Assembly (NCBI GenBank): GCA_964424455.1
Contig: CAYRJA010000025.1
Coordinates: 1-32,735 of the forward strand
DNA from: CAYRJA01 sp964424455
GTDB taxonomy: Bacteria; Bacteroidota; Bacteroidia; Chitinophagales; UBA10324
Reading direction: 5' to 3'
Length of the DNA: 32,735 bases
Of this stretch, positions 23,516 to 31,699 are shown one piece after another. The position numbers and the translations under genes are program-made. Below the pieces are notes generated by a model. The model did no database searches and was not told the origin of the DNA. It worked only from the letters and a program-made list of their open reading frames with translations. Numbering within the stretch: position 1 is the stretch's first letter; each line of letters opens with the position of its first letter.

Positions 23516-24769
23516 TTAATTAAAATTCTCTGACAGGTATTCTGCTATTTGCTGTGTTGCACCTGTATTGGCTTTAACATATTCTTTACATCCTTCTGAT
23601 GATTGAGTGTAAAGTTTTTCGTCTGTAATTAATTTGTTTGTAATTGCAGCAAATCCATTGTAATCATTAATAGAGAATCCTGAATTTAATTCAATAAGGT
23701 CAGTTGCTTCCTTAAACCTTTTATAGTTCGGTCCAAAAATAACAGGAGCGCCAAATACGGCAGCTTCTAAAATATTATGAATCCCTTTTCCAAAGCCCCC
23801 GCCTACATAAGCAATGTGTGCATAGTAATACAGTGAAGACAGTATCCCGACTTTGTCAACAATTAAAACATTGGACAACATAGCTGTTTGCTTGTTCACT
23901 TTGGAAAAAGCTACTGAAGTTGTTTGTATTTTTTGCTGGATGGAATTGATATACTTACGATCAATTTCATGAGGAACGATTATAAATTTCAATTCAGGAT
24001 TTTTGTTTTCATTAATGTATTGTATCAATAACTCATCATCCTTCTGCCATGTGCTGCCACCAATTATAATTTTATTTTCACCCTTAAAAAGTTCAATTGT
24101 TGGAATGGGTATTACCTGAGACGCAATGAACGAAACCCGATCGAAGCGCGTGTCTGACGATAGTGTAGTATTGTTTAATCTGTACTTCTGTAACAGTTTG
24201 AGCGAGTTCTCTTCCTGTACAAAAATCTGCTTATACCAGTGTAACAGTTTACGAAATCCCTTTCCATACCAACGGAAGAACAGTTGATCTTTTCTGAAAA
24301 TAGCAGAGACTAACAGTACAGGAATTTTTCTATTGTGAAGTTCATTCAGATAATGATACCAGAATTCATACTTCACGAAAATGACTAAGCGTGGATTGGT
24401 AATTCTGATAAACTCCTTTGCATTATGTTTTGAATCAAGAGGTAAATAAAAAATGTAATCTGCTCCGGCAAATCTTCTTCTCAACTCATAACCCGATGGA
24501 GAAAAAAAGGTAAGGCATATTTTATACTGAGGATATTTTTCTTTGAGCATTTCAATCACGGGTCGTCCCTGCTCAAACTCACCAACCGATGCACAATGAA
24601 CCCAGATAATTTTATCCTCCGGTTTAATCCACTCTTCAATTTGTTTTAAAATATTTTTTCTCCCCTCACTCCACTGCTTTGCTTTTTTATTGAAAGGAGA
24701 ATAAACCTTTACTCCGATTGCATAAAGTTGTAAAGCAAAATCATAAAGAAGGAGAGAGATGAAGTTCAT
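23516..24769 (-). CDS. waaA: 3-deoxy-D-manno-octulosonic acid (Kdo) transferase
   Basis: WaaA/KdtA adds Kdo from CMP-Kdo to lipid A precursor in LPS core synthesis, at the inner membrane. The 417-residue protein has an N-terminal membrane anchor (MNFISLLLYDFALQLYAIGVK). The family block IIWVHCASVGEFEQGRPVIEML follows, containing the conserved catalytic-type Glu, with LTFFSPSGYELRRRF, NPRLVIFVKYEFWYHYLNEL and the C-terminal domain IAYVGGGFGKGIHNILEAAVFGAPVIFGPNYKRFKEA. Length and motifs are normal. The ATG at 24769 is clear. Upstream on the same strand is an outer-membrane-like protein, 94 bp away; downstream, 120 bp separate it from mntR, which has its own promoter. Confidence 0.96.
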   Translation of the reverse strand: MNFISLLLYDFALQLYAIGVKVYSPFNKKAKQWSEGRKNILKQIEEWIKPEDKIIWVHCASVGEFEQGRPVIEMLKEKYPQYKICLTFFSPSGYELRRRFAGADYIFYLPLDSKHNAKEFIRITNPRLVIFVKYEFWYHYLNELHNRKIPVLLVSAIFRKDQLFFRWYGKGFRKLLHWYKQIFVQEENSLKLLQKYRLNNTTLSSDTRFDRVSFIASQVIPIPTIELFKGENKIIIGGSTWQKDDELLIQYINENKNPELKFIIVPHEIDRKYINSIQQKIQTTSVAFSKVNKQTAMLSNVLIVDKVGILSSLYYYAHIAYVGGGFGKGIHNILEAAVFGAPVIFGPNYKRFKEATDLIELNSGFSINDYNGFAAITNKLITDEKLYTQSSEGCKEYVKANTGATQQIAEYLSENFN

Positions 24770-24863
24770 AATCCATTTATCTGCATATCCTCTGCTAAAT
24801 ATTCTTCAGAGATAGCAAGGAAATTTAGCGGGTAGTTTCAATTTGTAATTTTCAGTCTGCAAT

Positions 24864-25619
24864 TTAATGAGTGTAAAACTGTTGCATATTTCGTCCATAA
24901 AATGGCAATATCCATCCGGCTTTCAAGCCCAAAAGCAAATCCAGATACTTGCTGTCATCTTTTTTCATTTCGGTAAAATTCCAGTTGCGACGGTCTTGAG
25001 TAAACCCTTCCATGACTTCTATCCCGACATAAAAGTTAATCAGTTTATTTTTATCAAGATGAGAATATCCGGCAAACTGTGACAGTAAAACTCCATTCGA
25101 CAATTTATCATATCCTTTCCTGTAATCACCATCAAATTGCGGCAGGTTGCTGAATACATCTATGATTTTAATTTTATGTTGTATGAAACCAACGCCTCCA
25201 AGCAGCATTATTCCTGAGTTAGGATTAGATCCGAATGCACGGATGATTTTTCCAAATTTAGCAGAGAGCATATAGCCGCGCTCATTTAAATCAATCATTC
25301 CGAGAGAGCCGTCGTTAGCCGTAAAAGTTCTGTTTGAATTTGCAAGAGCATAGATGTCTGAATCTTCTTTCACCTTAGATCCAAACAAGTAATTTGCTTC
25401 AATACCCAGCAACCAGTTCTTATTTATCTTAAATAAAAAACTGCCGCCGAAAGTATAACTGCTGCCAAACCTGTTCGCCAAATCACCACCCGGAATTTGA
25501 GCACAGTAGTTTACACTGAATAATTTCGCACTCACCGTCGTATCCTGAATATTTGACCGGACAGATTGAGCGCTAAGTGTAACAGGCAGCAGAAGGAATA
25601 AAAATAGTATTCTCCTCAC
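24864..25619 (-). CDS. Predicted outer-membrane beta-barrel-like protein
   Basis: This 251-residue exported protein has a signal peptide (RRILFLFLLLPVTLSAQS) followed by alternating strand-rich segments (FGSSYTFGGSFLFKINKNWLLGIEANYLFG, GYMLSAKFGKIIRAF, GIMLLGGVGFIQHKI, LINFYVGIEVMEGF, LDLLLGLKAGWILPFYGR). These are typical of small outer-membrane barrels in this phylum. The start is a GTG at 25619: an in-frame stop lies seven codons upstream, and the next Met is deep in the protein, so GTG is required for the signal peptide. The specific function is unknown. It shares direction with waaA and is divergent from the shikimate kinase, 58 bp away. A role in envelope assembly is only suggested by the neighbour. 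Confidence 0.8.
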   Translation of the reverse strand: MRRILFLFLLLPVTLSAQSVRSNIQDTTVSAKLFSVNYCAQIPGGDLANRFGSSYTFGGSFLFKINKNWLLGIEANYLFGSKVKEDSDIYALANSNRTFTANDGSLGMIDLNERGYMLSAKFGKIIRAFGSNPNSGIMLLGGVGFIQHKIKIIDVFSNLPQFDGDYRKGYDKLSNGVLLSQFAGYSHLDKNKLINFYVGIEVMEGFTQDRRNWNFTEMKKDDSKYLDLLLGLKAGWILPFYGRNMQQFYTH

Positions 25620-25663
25620 AGCAGCGAAGGTATATGTTTAGCAATTAACACGAAATAATTTAT

Positions 25664-25671
25664 GACTTTTG
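25664..25671 (+). promoter_or_regulatory. Weak -7-like element upstream of aroK
   Basis: GACTTTTG differs from TAnnTTTG by one base and ends only 6 bases before the preferred ATG at 25678, so the transcript would be almost leaderless. The tentative call rests on similarity to the other promoters in this window. Confidence 0.3.
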
Positions 25672-25677
25672 CAGGCG

Positions 25678-26214
25678 ATGGACACACAGAATATTTTTCT
25701 TCTCGGATTTATGGGTTCGGGTAAAACCAAGTTGGGTAAACGGTTGTCAAAACTGTTGAAATATTCGTTCATTGATCTTGACAAGATGATTGAAGAAAAA
25801 GAGGAGCGTAGTATCAGTAAAATTTTTGAAGAATCAGGCGAGGACTATTTTAGAAAAAAAGAATCAGAGTATCTGTGTTCAATAAATAATAAGCACACGA
25901 CAGTTGTGGCAGTAGGAGGGGGAACTCCTTGCTTTCACAATAACATGGACTGGATGTTACAGCATGGAAAATGTGTATGGATAAAAGTCAGTAATGAAGA
26001 ACTGTTCAGAAGATTAAAAGACACAAGAGATAATCGCCCGCTCCTCAGGAATTTAACAGATGCAGAATTGAAAGATTTTATTCAGAAAAAACTGGAAGAA
26101 CGAACATCGTACTATTCAAGAGCGCATCTGATTATTCAGTCAGATGGATTGAAAGAGCAAACATTGGCAGATAAGATTTCAGACTTATATAGAAAATCTC
26201 CTGAGCAGTCTTAA
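25678..26214 (+). CDS. aroK: Shikimate kinase
   Basis: Shikimate kinase phosphorylates shikimate at the 3-hydroxyl, step five of the shikimate pathway to aromatic amino acids. From the ATG at 25678 (MDTQNIFLLGFMGSGKT) it has 178 residues, normal for the family. The Walker A loop GFMGSGKT is at about 10-17. FIDLDKMIEEKEERSISKIFEESGEDYFRKKESEYL carries the shikimate-binding Asp and Arg, and VVAVGGGTPCF is the GGG motif. RDNRPLL matches the lid segment, with its ATP-contacting Arg. A longer frame to a TTG at 25669 adds three residues and is less likely. Its TAA overlaps the TAA of the convergent phosphoribosyltransferase gene (shared TTAA at 26211-26214), so the genes have no spacer. Confidence 0.96.
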   Translation: MDTQNIFLLGFMGSGKTKLGKRLSKLLKYSFIDLDKMIEEKEERSISKIFEESGEDYFRKKESEYLCSINNKHTTVVAVGGGTPCFHNNMDWMLQHGKCVWIKVSNEELFRRLKDTRDNRPLLRNLTDAELKDFIQKKLEERTSYYSRAHLIIQSDGLKEQTLADKISDLYRKSPEQS

Positions 26215-26714
26215 CTCAGATAAACAGCATTTTCTTTTTCCATTTCAACTGTAACATGTTCCTGCATATTTGTTGAGAGCAACATACCTACATAATCTGC
26301 TGTAATAGGAAACATCTTATGCTTCCGATCAACCAGCACGGCAACCTGAATTTTTTTAGGAGTATATTGCATAAACGGTTTCATTGCATACAACAGCGTG
26401 CGACCGGTATGTGCAACATCATCAACAAGTATTATGGTTTTGTTATCATATACCACATTCGTAAGCGAACAGGTAATTTCCCCTGAAGCAGGATTTCTCT
26501 TGTTCAGAACAACTTCTCCAAAAGTGACTTTGATTGTGGAAACTTTCTTCAGGTATTTTACCAACTGTTCTGCAAAACGATAACCATTTCCACGAATCCC
26601 TATAATGATAATTTCGCCCTCATCGTTATCTTCTTCCAGTATCTCATAACTGATACGCTCTATTTTCTTTTGAATATCTGATTCAGAAAGAAGCAGTGTT
26701 TTTTTATCATCCAT
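26211..26714 (-). CDS. PyrR-like phosphoribosyltransferase
   Basis: This 167-residue type I phosphoribosyltransferase has the 13-residue PRPP-binding motif TIILVDDVAHTGRT at about 93-106. The PyrR/UPRT-like N-terminal helix region (LSESDIQKKIERISYEILEE) is present, with IIIIGIRGNGYRFAEQLVKYL holding the Arg-Gly loop and AVLVDRKHKMFPITADYVGMLL near the C-terminus. The likely reaction joins a pyrimidine (or purine) base to PRPP. PyrR-type RNA binding is known in Firmicutes; nothing here shows a pyr operon, so a plain salvage enzyme is the safer reading. The ATG at 26714 is used; the frame is open to 26774 but that would overlap the subtilase. It begins 2 bp after the subtilase stop, so co-transcription is likely even though the functions look unrelated. 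Confidence 0.85.
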   Translation of the reverse strand: MDDKKTLLLSESDIQKKIERISYEILEEDNDEGEIIIIGIRGNGYRFAEQLVKYLKKVSTIKVTFGEVVLNKRNPASGEITCSLTNVVYDNKTIILVDDVAHTGRTLLYAMKPFMQYTPKKIQVAVLVDRKHKMFPITADYVGMLLSTNMQEHVTVEMEKENAVYLS

Positions 26715-26716
26715 AA

Positions 26717-29014
26717 CTAAAATATAACAAGCTTTTTTGTGGCAACCGTTTTTCCATCGGCAATCATTTTGCAAAAGTAGATTCCTCCGGGTAATGATTG
26801 TCCGGTAAAAATAATATTTCCCTGATTACTCTCTTTTGACCATGAGATAACCTCCCTGCCCAATGCATCTGTTACAGTAATGGTTATGGAACGAGAAGCC
26901 GGAATTGCTTGATAACTGATAATTGTGTAATCACTGAAAGGGTTAGGATAATTAGAAAGAGAATTGTTTAATAATAGAATTTTAGTTGATGTATTGTAAT
27001 CACAACTTCCATCATCAATCACAGCAAGTGAATCATAATTTACAGCATCTTTGTCTTTACATCCATAATAGTTCATGGCTGCAAACGCATCAACTTTACC
27101 ATAGCCCCAGCGTGTATTAGGGATGGTATCTGATGTGAAAGTGTCTTGTTTAGCAGTATTCAACAGCACATCTTTTATTTCCTGCCATGAAGCATCCGGT
27201 CGTTTTTGCAGATAGAGCGCAACAATTCCTGCTACTACGGGTGAAGCCATAGAGGTGCCGCCATCCAAAATATGTTTTCCACCCACTCCAACCTTTCCCG
27301 GACTGTTACTGATAAATGCAGGCATCAGCGAAAGCAAACCTGAACCGAAAGTGAAATTTCCGGGAGCAGAAATATCAGGTTTTATTTTTCTGTTTCGTGT
27401 AGGACCGATACTGCTGGAAGAAGCAATTTCACCTGCAATAGTGTCAATCGCAGGAGGTGTAATATATGTTTCCGGTGTTTGTAAATCATTGTTTACATCC
27501 AACCATTTTGCCTTGTTATTATAGTTGGCTACTGCAATTGTTTTCTCAGAACAGGTGAAACTGCTAACAATATTTTGTGTTTTATCAGGACGAACATAGC
27601 GGACAATATCAGGGAAAGTACCTGCCGAAGGAAGATTTGCTTTTATTATGTTAGATGTTCCTGTATAATTCGGATGACTCCATATATCAAAATAACCACT
27701 ACCGAAAGTGATAAACCTCCAGTTATAAGTGGTGGAATCAGTGAATACGCTGATTCCAAGATGATATAATGAGTCTGACTTTTCAGCAAGGATTTCAACA
27801 GCGCCTAACACAGTATTCCCGCTCCAAAGAGTATCTGTAACAGTATCTATGCCTGTATTAAAATTAAAATCGTTGAGAATGTTGTAGTACGGAGTTCTTC
27901 CTCTGAACTTATAAGGAGCAGGAACTTTATCTGCACCAATGGCAAATTGCAGACTATCTATATCCGATTGGTTTGCCCATACTTCAAAATATACTCTGCC
28001 TATTGACGGTTCATATTTAAACCATGTAAACAGCGAATCTTTCTGAACCGGATAACCCAAGTGTAACAGAATATTACCGGCATTTCCTGCTGCACAAACA
28101 AATGCCCGACCGTTTTGTTTTGAGATTAAAGTGCCTATCAATTTTGCAGGAAGATCCGTTCCGTCATGTGAGCCGGAATAACTGCCCAGACTCGCGTTAA
28201 TTACGCAGGGCTTTCCAAGTTCTGCCGCTTTAGCATAAATGTAATCAGTGGCATCAACGACTTTACTCAAAAAATTTTTTGACATATCTACTGCGACAAA
28301 TATTATGTCTGCATTGGTCGCTACTCCATAATAATTATTTACTGCCAGCCCGTTACCGGCAGCGCATCCTGTTACAATTGAGCCATGTCCGTAGTATGCT
28401 GTCGTAGGAATATAAGAACATCCTGCATCAATTGCTGCAGAATCCCATTCCTGTCCATATCCATAAGAAGTGCCGGTTCCACCAGTGCTGTCAGTCTGTG
28501 ACCATAAATATTTTATGCGCGTATGCCCCTGCGAATCCATGAAATCCGGATGAGTCAAATCAATTCCATCGTCAATCACTCCGATTACTACACCACTGCC
28601 ATCGTAGCTTTGGGTAAGAGGATAGCTGCCGTTCTTTACAGAATAAATATTCGCATTGGTATCAGTTTCACTGTCGAGAACAGTACCACTGCCGTGCATG
28701 GCTTCCACTCTTTTTACTGAAGAGTTCTGTAACAGTAAAGAAATTTTGTTGAGTGGAATTCTTGTTGCATAAATATTTCCATAAGAAAATTTCATTCTGC
28801 CTCCGCAGGTTTCAATTGCGGAAACAACAGCAGGAGAATCTCCTTCCACTAAAATATCAGTTAACTCAGATGAATGAGGGTTTTGAGAAATGTATTGGGC
28901 TAATCCGATATTCATTGTTGCCTTTTTAGGCAGCGTTATATTCTGTGACTGTGCATAAAAGTCTAATGACAGAAATAAGTAAAAAAATAAACAGGAGTAT
29001 ATGCTGATTTTCAT
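26717..29014 (-). CDS. Secreted subtilisin-like serine peptidase (S8) with T9SS sorting domain
   Basis: This 765-residue extracellular protease has a signal peptide at 1-24 (ending YAQSQ). An inhibitor-like pro-region at about 45-110 precedes the S8 catalytic domain at about 137-655. The triad is Asp148 in VIGVIDDGID, His210 in YYGHGSIVTG and Ser588 in GGTSMASPVVAG, with Asn311 (CAAGN) forming the oxyanion hole. An insertion of about 220 residues (320-540) lies between the Asn and Ser blocks, a protease-associated or jelly-roll-like region. Residues 650-672 are a short Cys-bounded Asp-rich calcium-type motif (GCKDKDAVNYDSLAVIDDGSC). Residues 685-765 form a type A T9SS sorting domain (SNYPNPFSDYTIISY ... 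LPGGIYFCKM ... KKLVIF). The ATG at 29014 is clear. It is an active peptidase by sequence; the substrate is unknown. Confidence 0.95.
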   Translation of the reverse strand: MKISIYSCLFFYLFLSLDFYAQSQNITLPKKATMNIGLAQYISQNPHSSELTDILVEGDSPAVVSAIETCGGRMKFSYGNIYATRIPLNKISLLLQNSSVKRVEAMHGSGTVLDSETDTNANIYSVKNGSYPLTQSYDGSGVVIGVIDDGIDLTHPDFMDSQGHTRIKYLWSQTDSTGGTGTSYGYGQEWDSAAIDAGCSYIPTTAYYGHGSIVTGCAAGNGLAVNNYYGVATNADIIFVAVDMSKNFLSKVVDATDYIYAKAAELGKPCVINASLGSYSGSHDGTDLPAKLIGTLISKQNGRAFVCAAGNAGNILLHLGYPVQKDSLFTWFKYEPSIGRVYFEVWANQSDIDSLQFAIGADKVPAPYKFRGRTPYYNILNDFNFNTGIDTVTDTLWSGNTVLGAVEILAEKSDSLYHLGISVFTDSTTYNWRFITFGSGYFDIWSHPNYTGTSNIIKANLPSAGTFPDIVRYVRPDKTQNIVSSFTCSEKTIAVANYNNKAKWLDVNNDLQTPETYITPPAIDTIAGEIASSSSIGPTRNRKIKPDISAPGNFTFGSGLLSLMPAFISNSPGKVGVGGKHILDGGTSMASPVVAGIVALYLQKRPDASWQEIKDVLLNTAKQDTFTSDTIPNTRWGYGKVDAFAAMNYYGCKDKDAVNYDSLAVIDDGSCDYNTSTKILLLNNSLSNYPNPFSDYTIISYQAIPASRSITITVTDALGREVISWSKESNQGNIIFTGQSLPGGIYFCKMIADGKTVATKKLVIF

Positions 29015-29311
29015 AAAGCTAAATTAAATACTTATTGAAACTGAATTCGCTTTCATTAAACTTCTTACTAACAATTTTTACCTATTGCGTTTTATTGATT
29101 GTGCATTCGCCTCTGAATAATAATTGATAAGAAAACAAAAGGAATGGAACACGGTAATTTAATAATGCTCGTAAATGATTCTCTACAGTATAGAAAGAAA
29201 TCAAAAGCATATACCATATAAAACAAACAACCCTTGCCGGTTTTCCGACAAGGGTTGTTGTTACACTTAACAGAAGTTTTACTCTGTAACAGAGCTACAC
29301 TTATTGGGGAA
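29015..29311. other. Intergenic region between groEL and the subtilase
   Basis: Apart from the groEL terminator at 29226-29259, I see no gene or strong signal. An open frame over 29092-29382 overlaps the groEL 3' end and the terminator and is judged spurious. Two TGTTACA/TGTAACA copies (29259-29265 and 29285-29291) form a spaced inverted pair next to the terminator. Confidence 0.5.
29226..29259 (-). terminator. Rho-independent terminator of groES-groEL
   Basis: AACAACCCTTG (29226-29236) pairs perfectly with CAAGGGTTGTT (29249-29259), an 11-bp stem with an extra CGG/CCG pairing around a TTTT loop. Reading the minus strand, the stem is followed by TTTGTTTTATAT. It lies about 50 bp after the groEL stop. 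The A/T arms on both sides make it partly bidirectional. Confidence 0.85.
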
Positions 29312-30946
29312 TTAGTAATCCATTCCTCCGCCCATTCCTCCGGGCATTGCAGGCATTGCCTTTTCTTCCTTCGGCTTGTCAACGATTACGCACTCAGTAG
29401 TGAGTAACATGGAAGCGATAGAAGCGGCATTTTCCAATGCAACACGGGAAACCTTAGTGGGGTCAATAACACCGGCAGAAAGAAGTTTCTCATATTCATG
29501 AGTGCGGGCATTGTAGCCAAAATCACCTTTACCTTCTTTTACCTTCTGTACCACTATGCTGCCTTCTACTCCTGCATTAGCAGAAATCTGACGAAGTGGT
29601 TCCTCAATAGCGCGTTTAATGATATTGATACCTGTAAGTTCATCGTCGTTAGCGCTTTTCAGTTTTTCGAGTGATTCAATAGCACGAACATAAGCTACAC
29701 CACCACCTGGAACGATTCCTTCTTCAACAGCGGCACGAGTTGCGTGCAATGCATCATCCACTCTGTCTTTCTTTTCTTTCATTTCTACTTCAGTTGTAGC
29801 GCCGACATAAAGAACTGCTACACCACCACTCAGTTTAGCAAGACGCTCCTGTAATTTCTCTTTATCATAATCAGAAGTAGTAGTTTCAATCTGGGCTTTA
29901 ATCTGATTAACACGCGCAGTGATATCAGCTTTCTTGCCTGCTCCGTTTACAATGGTGCAGTTGTCTTTATCTATCACTATTTTCTCTGCTTTACCAAGAT
30001 AAGAAACAGTTGCGTTCTCTAATTTGTAGCCACGATCCTCGCTGATAACAGTGCCACCTGTCAGGATAGCAATATCTTCCAGCATTTCTTTTCTGCGATC
30101 ACCGAAACCGGGAGCTTTTACAGCAGCTATTTTGAGTGTGCCGCGGATTTTATTTACTACAAGAGTAGCCAGCGCTTCACCTTCGAGATCTTCTGCAATA
30201 ATCAGCAGTTGGTTTCCACCCTGAGCAACTTTCTCCAGAATCGGAAGAAGGTCTTTCATAGCAGAAATCTTTTTGTCATAAATTAAAATATAAGGGCGTT
30301 CCAGTTCTGCTTCCATATTGTCAGGGTTAGTAACAAAGTAAGGAGACAGGTAACCACGGTCAAACTGCATACCTTCCACAACCTCAACAGTAGTGTCAGT
30401 GCCTTTTGCCTCTTCAACTGTGATAACACCCTCTTTCTTAACCTTCGCCATTGCTTCAGCAATAAGTTTTCCTATTTCACTGTCATTGTTGGCAGAGATA
30501 GAAGCAACTTGTTCAATCTTCTTATTGTCTGTTCCAACCTGAGTGCTCTGACCTTTAAGGTGTTCTACTACAGAACTAACCGCTTTGTCAATACCGCGCT
30601 TTATATCCATAGGATTTGCACCGGCAGCCACATTCTTTAATCCGGCAGAAATAATTGCCTGAGCAAGAACAGTTGCAGTGGTGGTTCCATCGCCTGCTAC
30701 ATCAGATGTTTTGGAAGCTACTTCCTTAACCATCTGTGCCCCCATATTCTCAATAGGGTCTTCGAGTTCAATTTCTTTTGCTACTGTAACACCATCTTTG
30801 GTAATAGTAGGCGCTCCGTATTTCTTTTCCAGTACTACATTCCGTCCTTTAGGACCGAGAGTTACTTTTACTGCATCCGCTAAAGAATCCACCCCTTTCT
30901 TGAGACGGTCGCGGGCATCAGTATTAAAATTGATTAATTTAGCCAT
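29312..30946 (-). CDS. groEL: Chaperonin GroEL (60 kDa)
   Basis: GroEL forms the double-ring ATP-dependent folding chamber. The 544-residue sequence is a standard member: KLINFNTDARDRLKKGVDSLADAVKVTLGPKGRNVVLEKKYGAPTITKDGVTVAKEIEL at the start, DVAGDGTTTATVLAQ for nucleotide binding, AVEEGIVPGGGVAYVRA in the equatorial domain, and a GGM-type tail (MPGGMGGGMDY). It lies 109 bp after groES on the same strand and ends before a strong terminator, so groES-groEL is a two-gene transcript. Residue conservation is high and the gene is intact. Confidence 0.99.
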   Translation of the reverse strand: MAKLINFNTDARDRLKKGVDSLADAVKVTLGPKGRNVVLEKKYGAPTITKDGVTVAKEIELEDPIENMGAQMVKEVASKTSDVAGDGTTTATVLAQAIISAGLKNVAAGANPMDIKRGIDKAVSSVVEHLKGQSTQVGTDNKKIEQVASISANNDSEIGKLIAEAMAKVKKEGVITVEEAKGTDTTVEVVEGMQFDRGYLSPYFVTNPDNMEAELERPYILIYDKKISAMKDLLPILEKVAQGGNQLLIIAEDLEGEALATLVVNKIRGTLKIAAVKAPGFGDRRKEMLEDIAILTGGTVISEDRGYKLENATVSYLGKAEKIVIDKDNCTIVNGAGKKADITARVNQIKAQIETTTSDYDKEKLQERLAKLSGGVAVLYVGATTEVEMKEKKDRVDDALHATRAAVEEGIVPGGGVAYVRAIESLEKLKSANDDELTGINIIKRAIEEPLRQISANAGVEGSIVVQKVKEGKGDFGYNARTHEYEKLLSAGVIDPTKVSRVALENAASIASMLLTTECVIVDKPKEEKAMPAMPGGMGGGMDY

Positions 30947-31022
30947 GTTTGTTTGATTTTAAATTTGATTGTTTTAGAAATTTAAGAATGATTTTAGTCT
31001 TTTAGCTTACTTATGTATCAGT

Positions 31023-31043
31023 TGTTTTAGCAACTTTAAAACA
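31023..31043 (-). repeat. Hairpin between groES and groEL
   Basis: TGTTTTA (31023-31029) pairs with TAAAACA (31037-31043) around a 7-base loop, in the 109-bp spacer between groES and groEL. It is a candidate for mRNA processing or partial attenuation that could adjust the GroES:GroEL ratio; pure A/T pairing makes it weak. Confidence 0.35.
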
Positions 31044-31055
31044 GCAAACTACATT

Positions 31056-31334
31056 TTAGATGATTGCGAAAATGTCTGATTCGCGCATCATCAGGTATTC
31101 TTCACCATCAATAGAGATTTCTGTACCTGCATATTTGCCATACAGAACCTTGTCGCCGGGTTTCACTGTCATAGGTTCATCTTTTTTACCTATTCCAACA
31201 GCTACTATTTCACCACGCTGTGGTTTCTCTTTTGCAGTATCAGGAATAATAATTCCACCTTTAGTGGTTTCTTCTGCGGCTGCAGGTCTTACGATAACCC
31301 TGTCAGCAATTGGTTTTAAATTCACTTTTGCCAT
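31056..31334 (-). CDS. groES: Co-chaperonin GroES (10 kDa)
   Basis: GroES caps the GroEL chamber. The 92-residue protein has all the hallmarks: NLKPIADRVIVRPAAAEETTKGGIIIPDTAKEKPQRGEIVAVG with the mobile loop (ETTKGGIIIPD), GDKVLYGKYAGTEISIDGEEYLMMRESDIFAII at the end. The ATG at 31334 is clear. It is the promoter-proximal gene of groES-groEL. No CIRCE element (the usual TTAGCACTC inverted repeat) is present upstream, so regulation by HrcA is not indicated. Confidence 0.99.
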   Translation of the reverse strand: MAKVNLKPIADRVIVRPAAAEETTKGGIIIPDTAKEKPQRGEIVAVGIGKKDEPMTVKPGDKVLYGKYAGTEISIDGEEYLMMRESDIFAII

Positions 31335-31699
31335 AATTTTAAAATTTGGTTGTTTATTTATTTAAGAAAAAATTTTTCAGACACATACCTCTTAGCAGTT
31401 ACTATGCCACCGAAAAATGGGCGCAAATTTGACATTAATTGATGAAAAAAATGTCACTTAATTTTAAAAAAGCGTCGAAATGCTGACATAATGCACTTAG
31501 CTTTTATAAAAGGGCTAAAACCCAATATCAATATCTCTTCTGTTTGTAAACCAAAATATAATTTGAATAAATACAAATATTTTTACCCCCTCAAAGTAAT
31601 TCCACATTAAAGTATTTTATTTTACGGAAACGGGTATTACATATCTTAATGAGTTAGGGATTTCTAAATGGTTATTAAACAGATTCTACAGGTTAAAAA
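31335..31699. other. 365-bp divergent intergenic region between groES and hisH
   Basis: This is A/T-rich and without a supported gene. It contains the inverted repeat TGACAT (31430-31435) / ATGTCA (31451-31456), the palindrome CAAATTTG (31424-31431) and another TGACAT-like copy near 31484. No CIRCE, riboswitch or convincing hisH promoter was recognised. Confidence 0.5.
31424..31456 (-). promoter_or_regulatory. Candidate groES-groEL promoter/operator
   Basis: On the minus strand TGACAT is followed 19 bases later by CAAATTTG, which differs from TAnnTTTG at the first base. The same 33-bp stretch holds a perfect TGACAT-N15-ATGTCA inverted repeat. The spacing would suit a -33/-7 pair with an 80-base leader before groES. 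It could be a heat-shock control site, but this is inference from layout only. Confidence 0.3.

Noticed and set aside
29092..29382. Open frame of 96 codons at the groEL 3' end
   Set aside because: It overlaps both the groEL coding end and the strong terminator hairpin.
31335..31699. CIRCE operator upstream of groES
   Set aside because: No TTAGCACTC / GAGTGCTAA pair is present on either strand.
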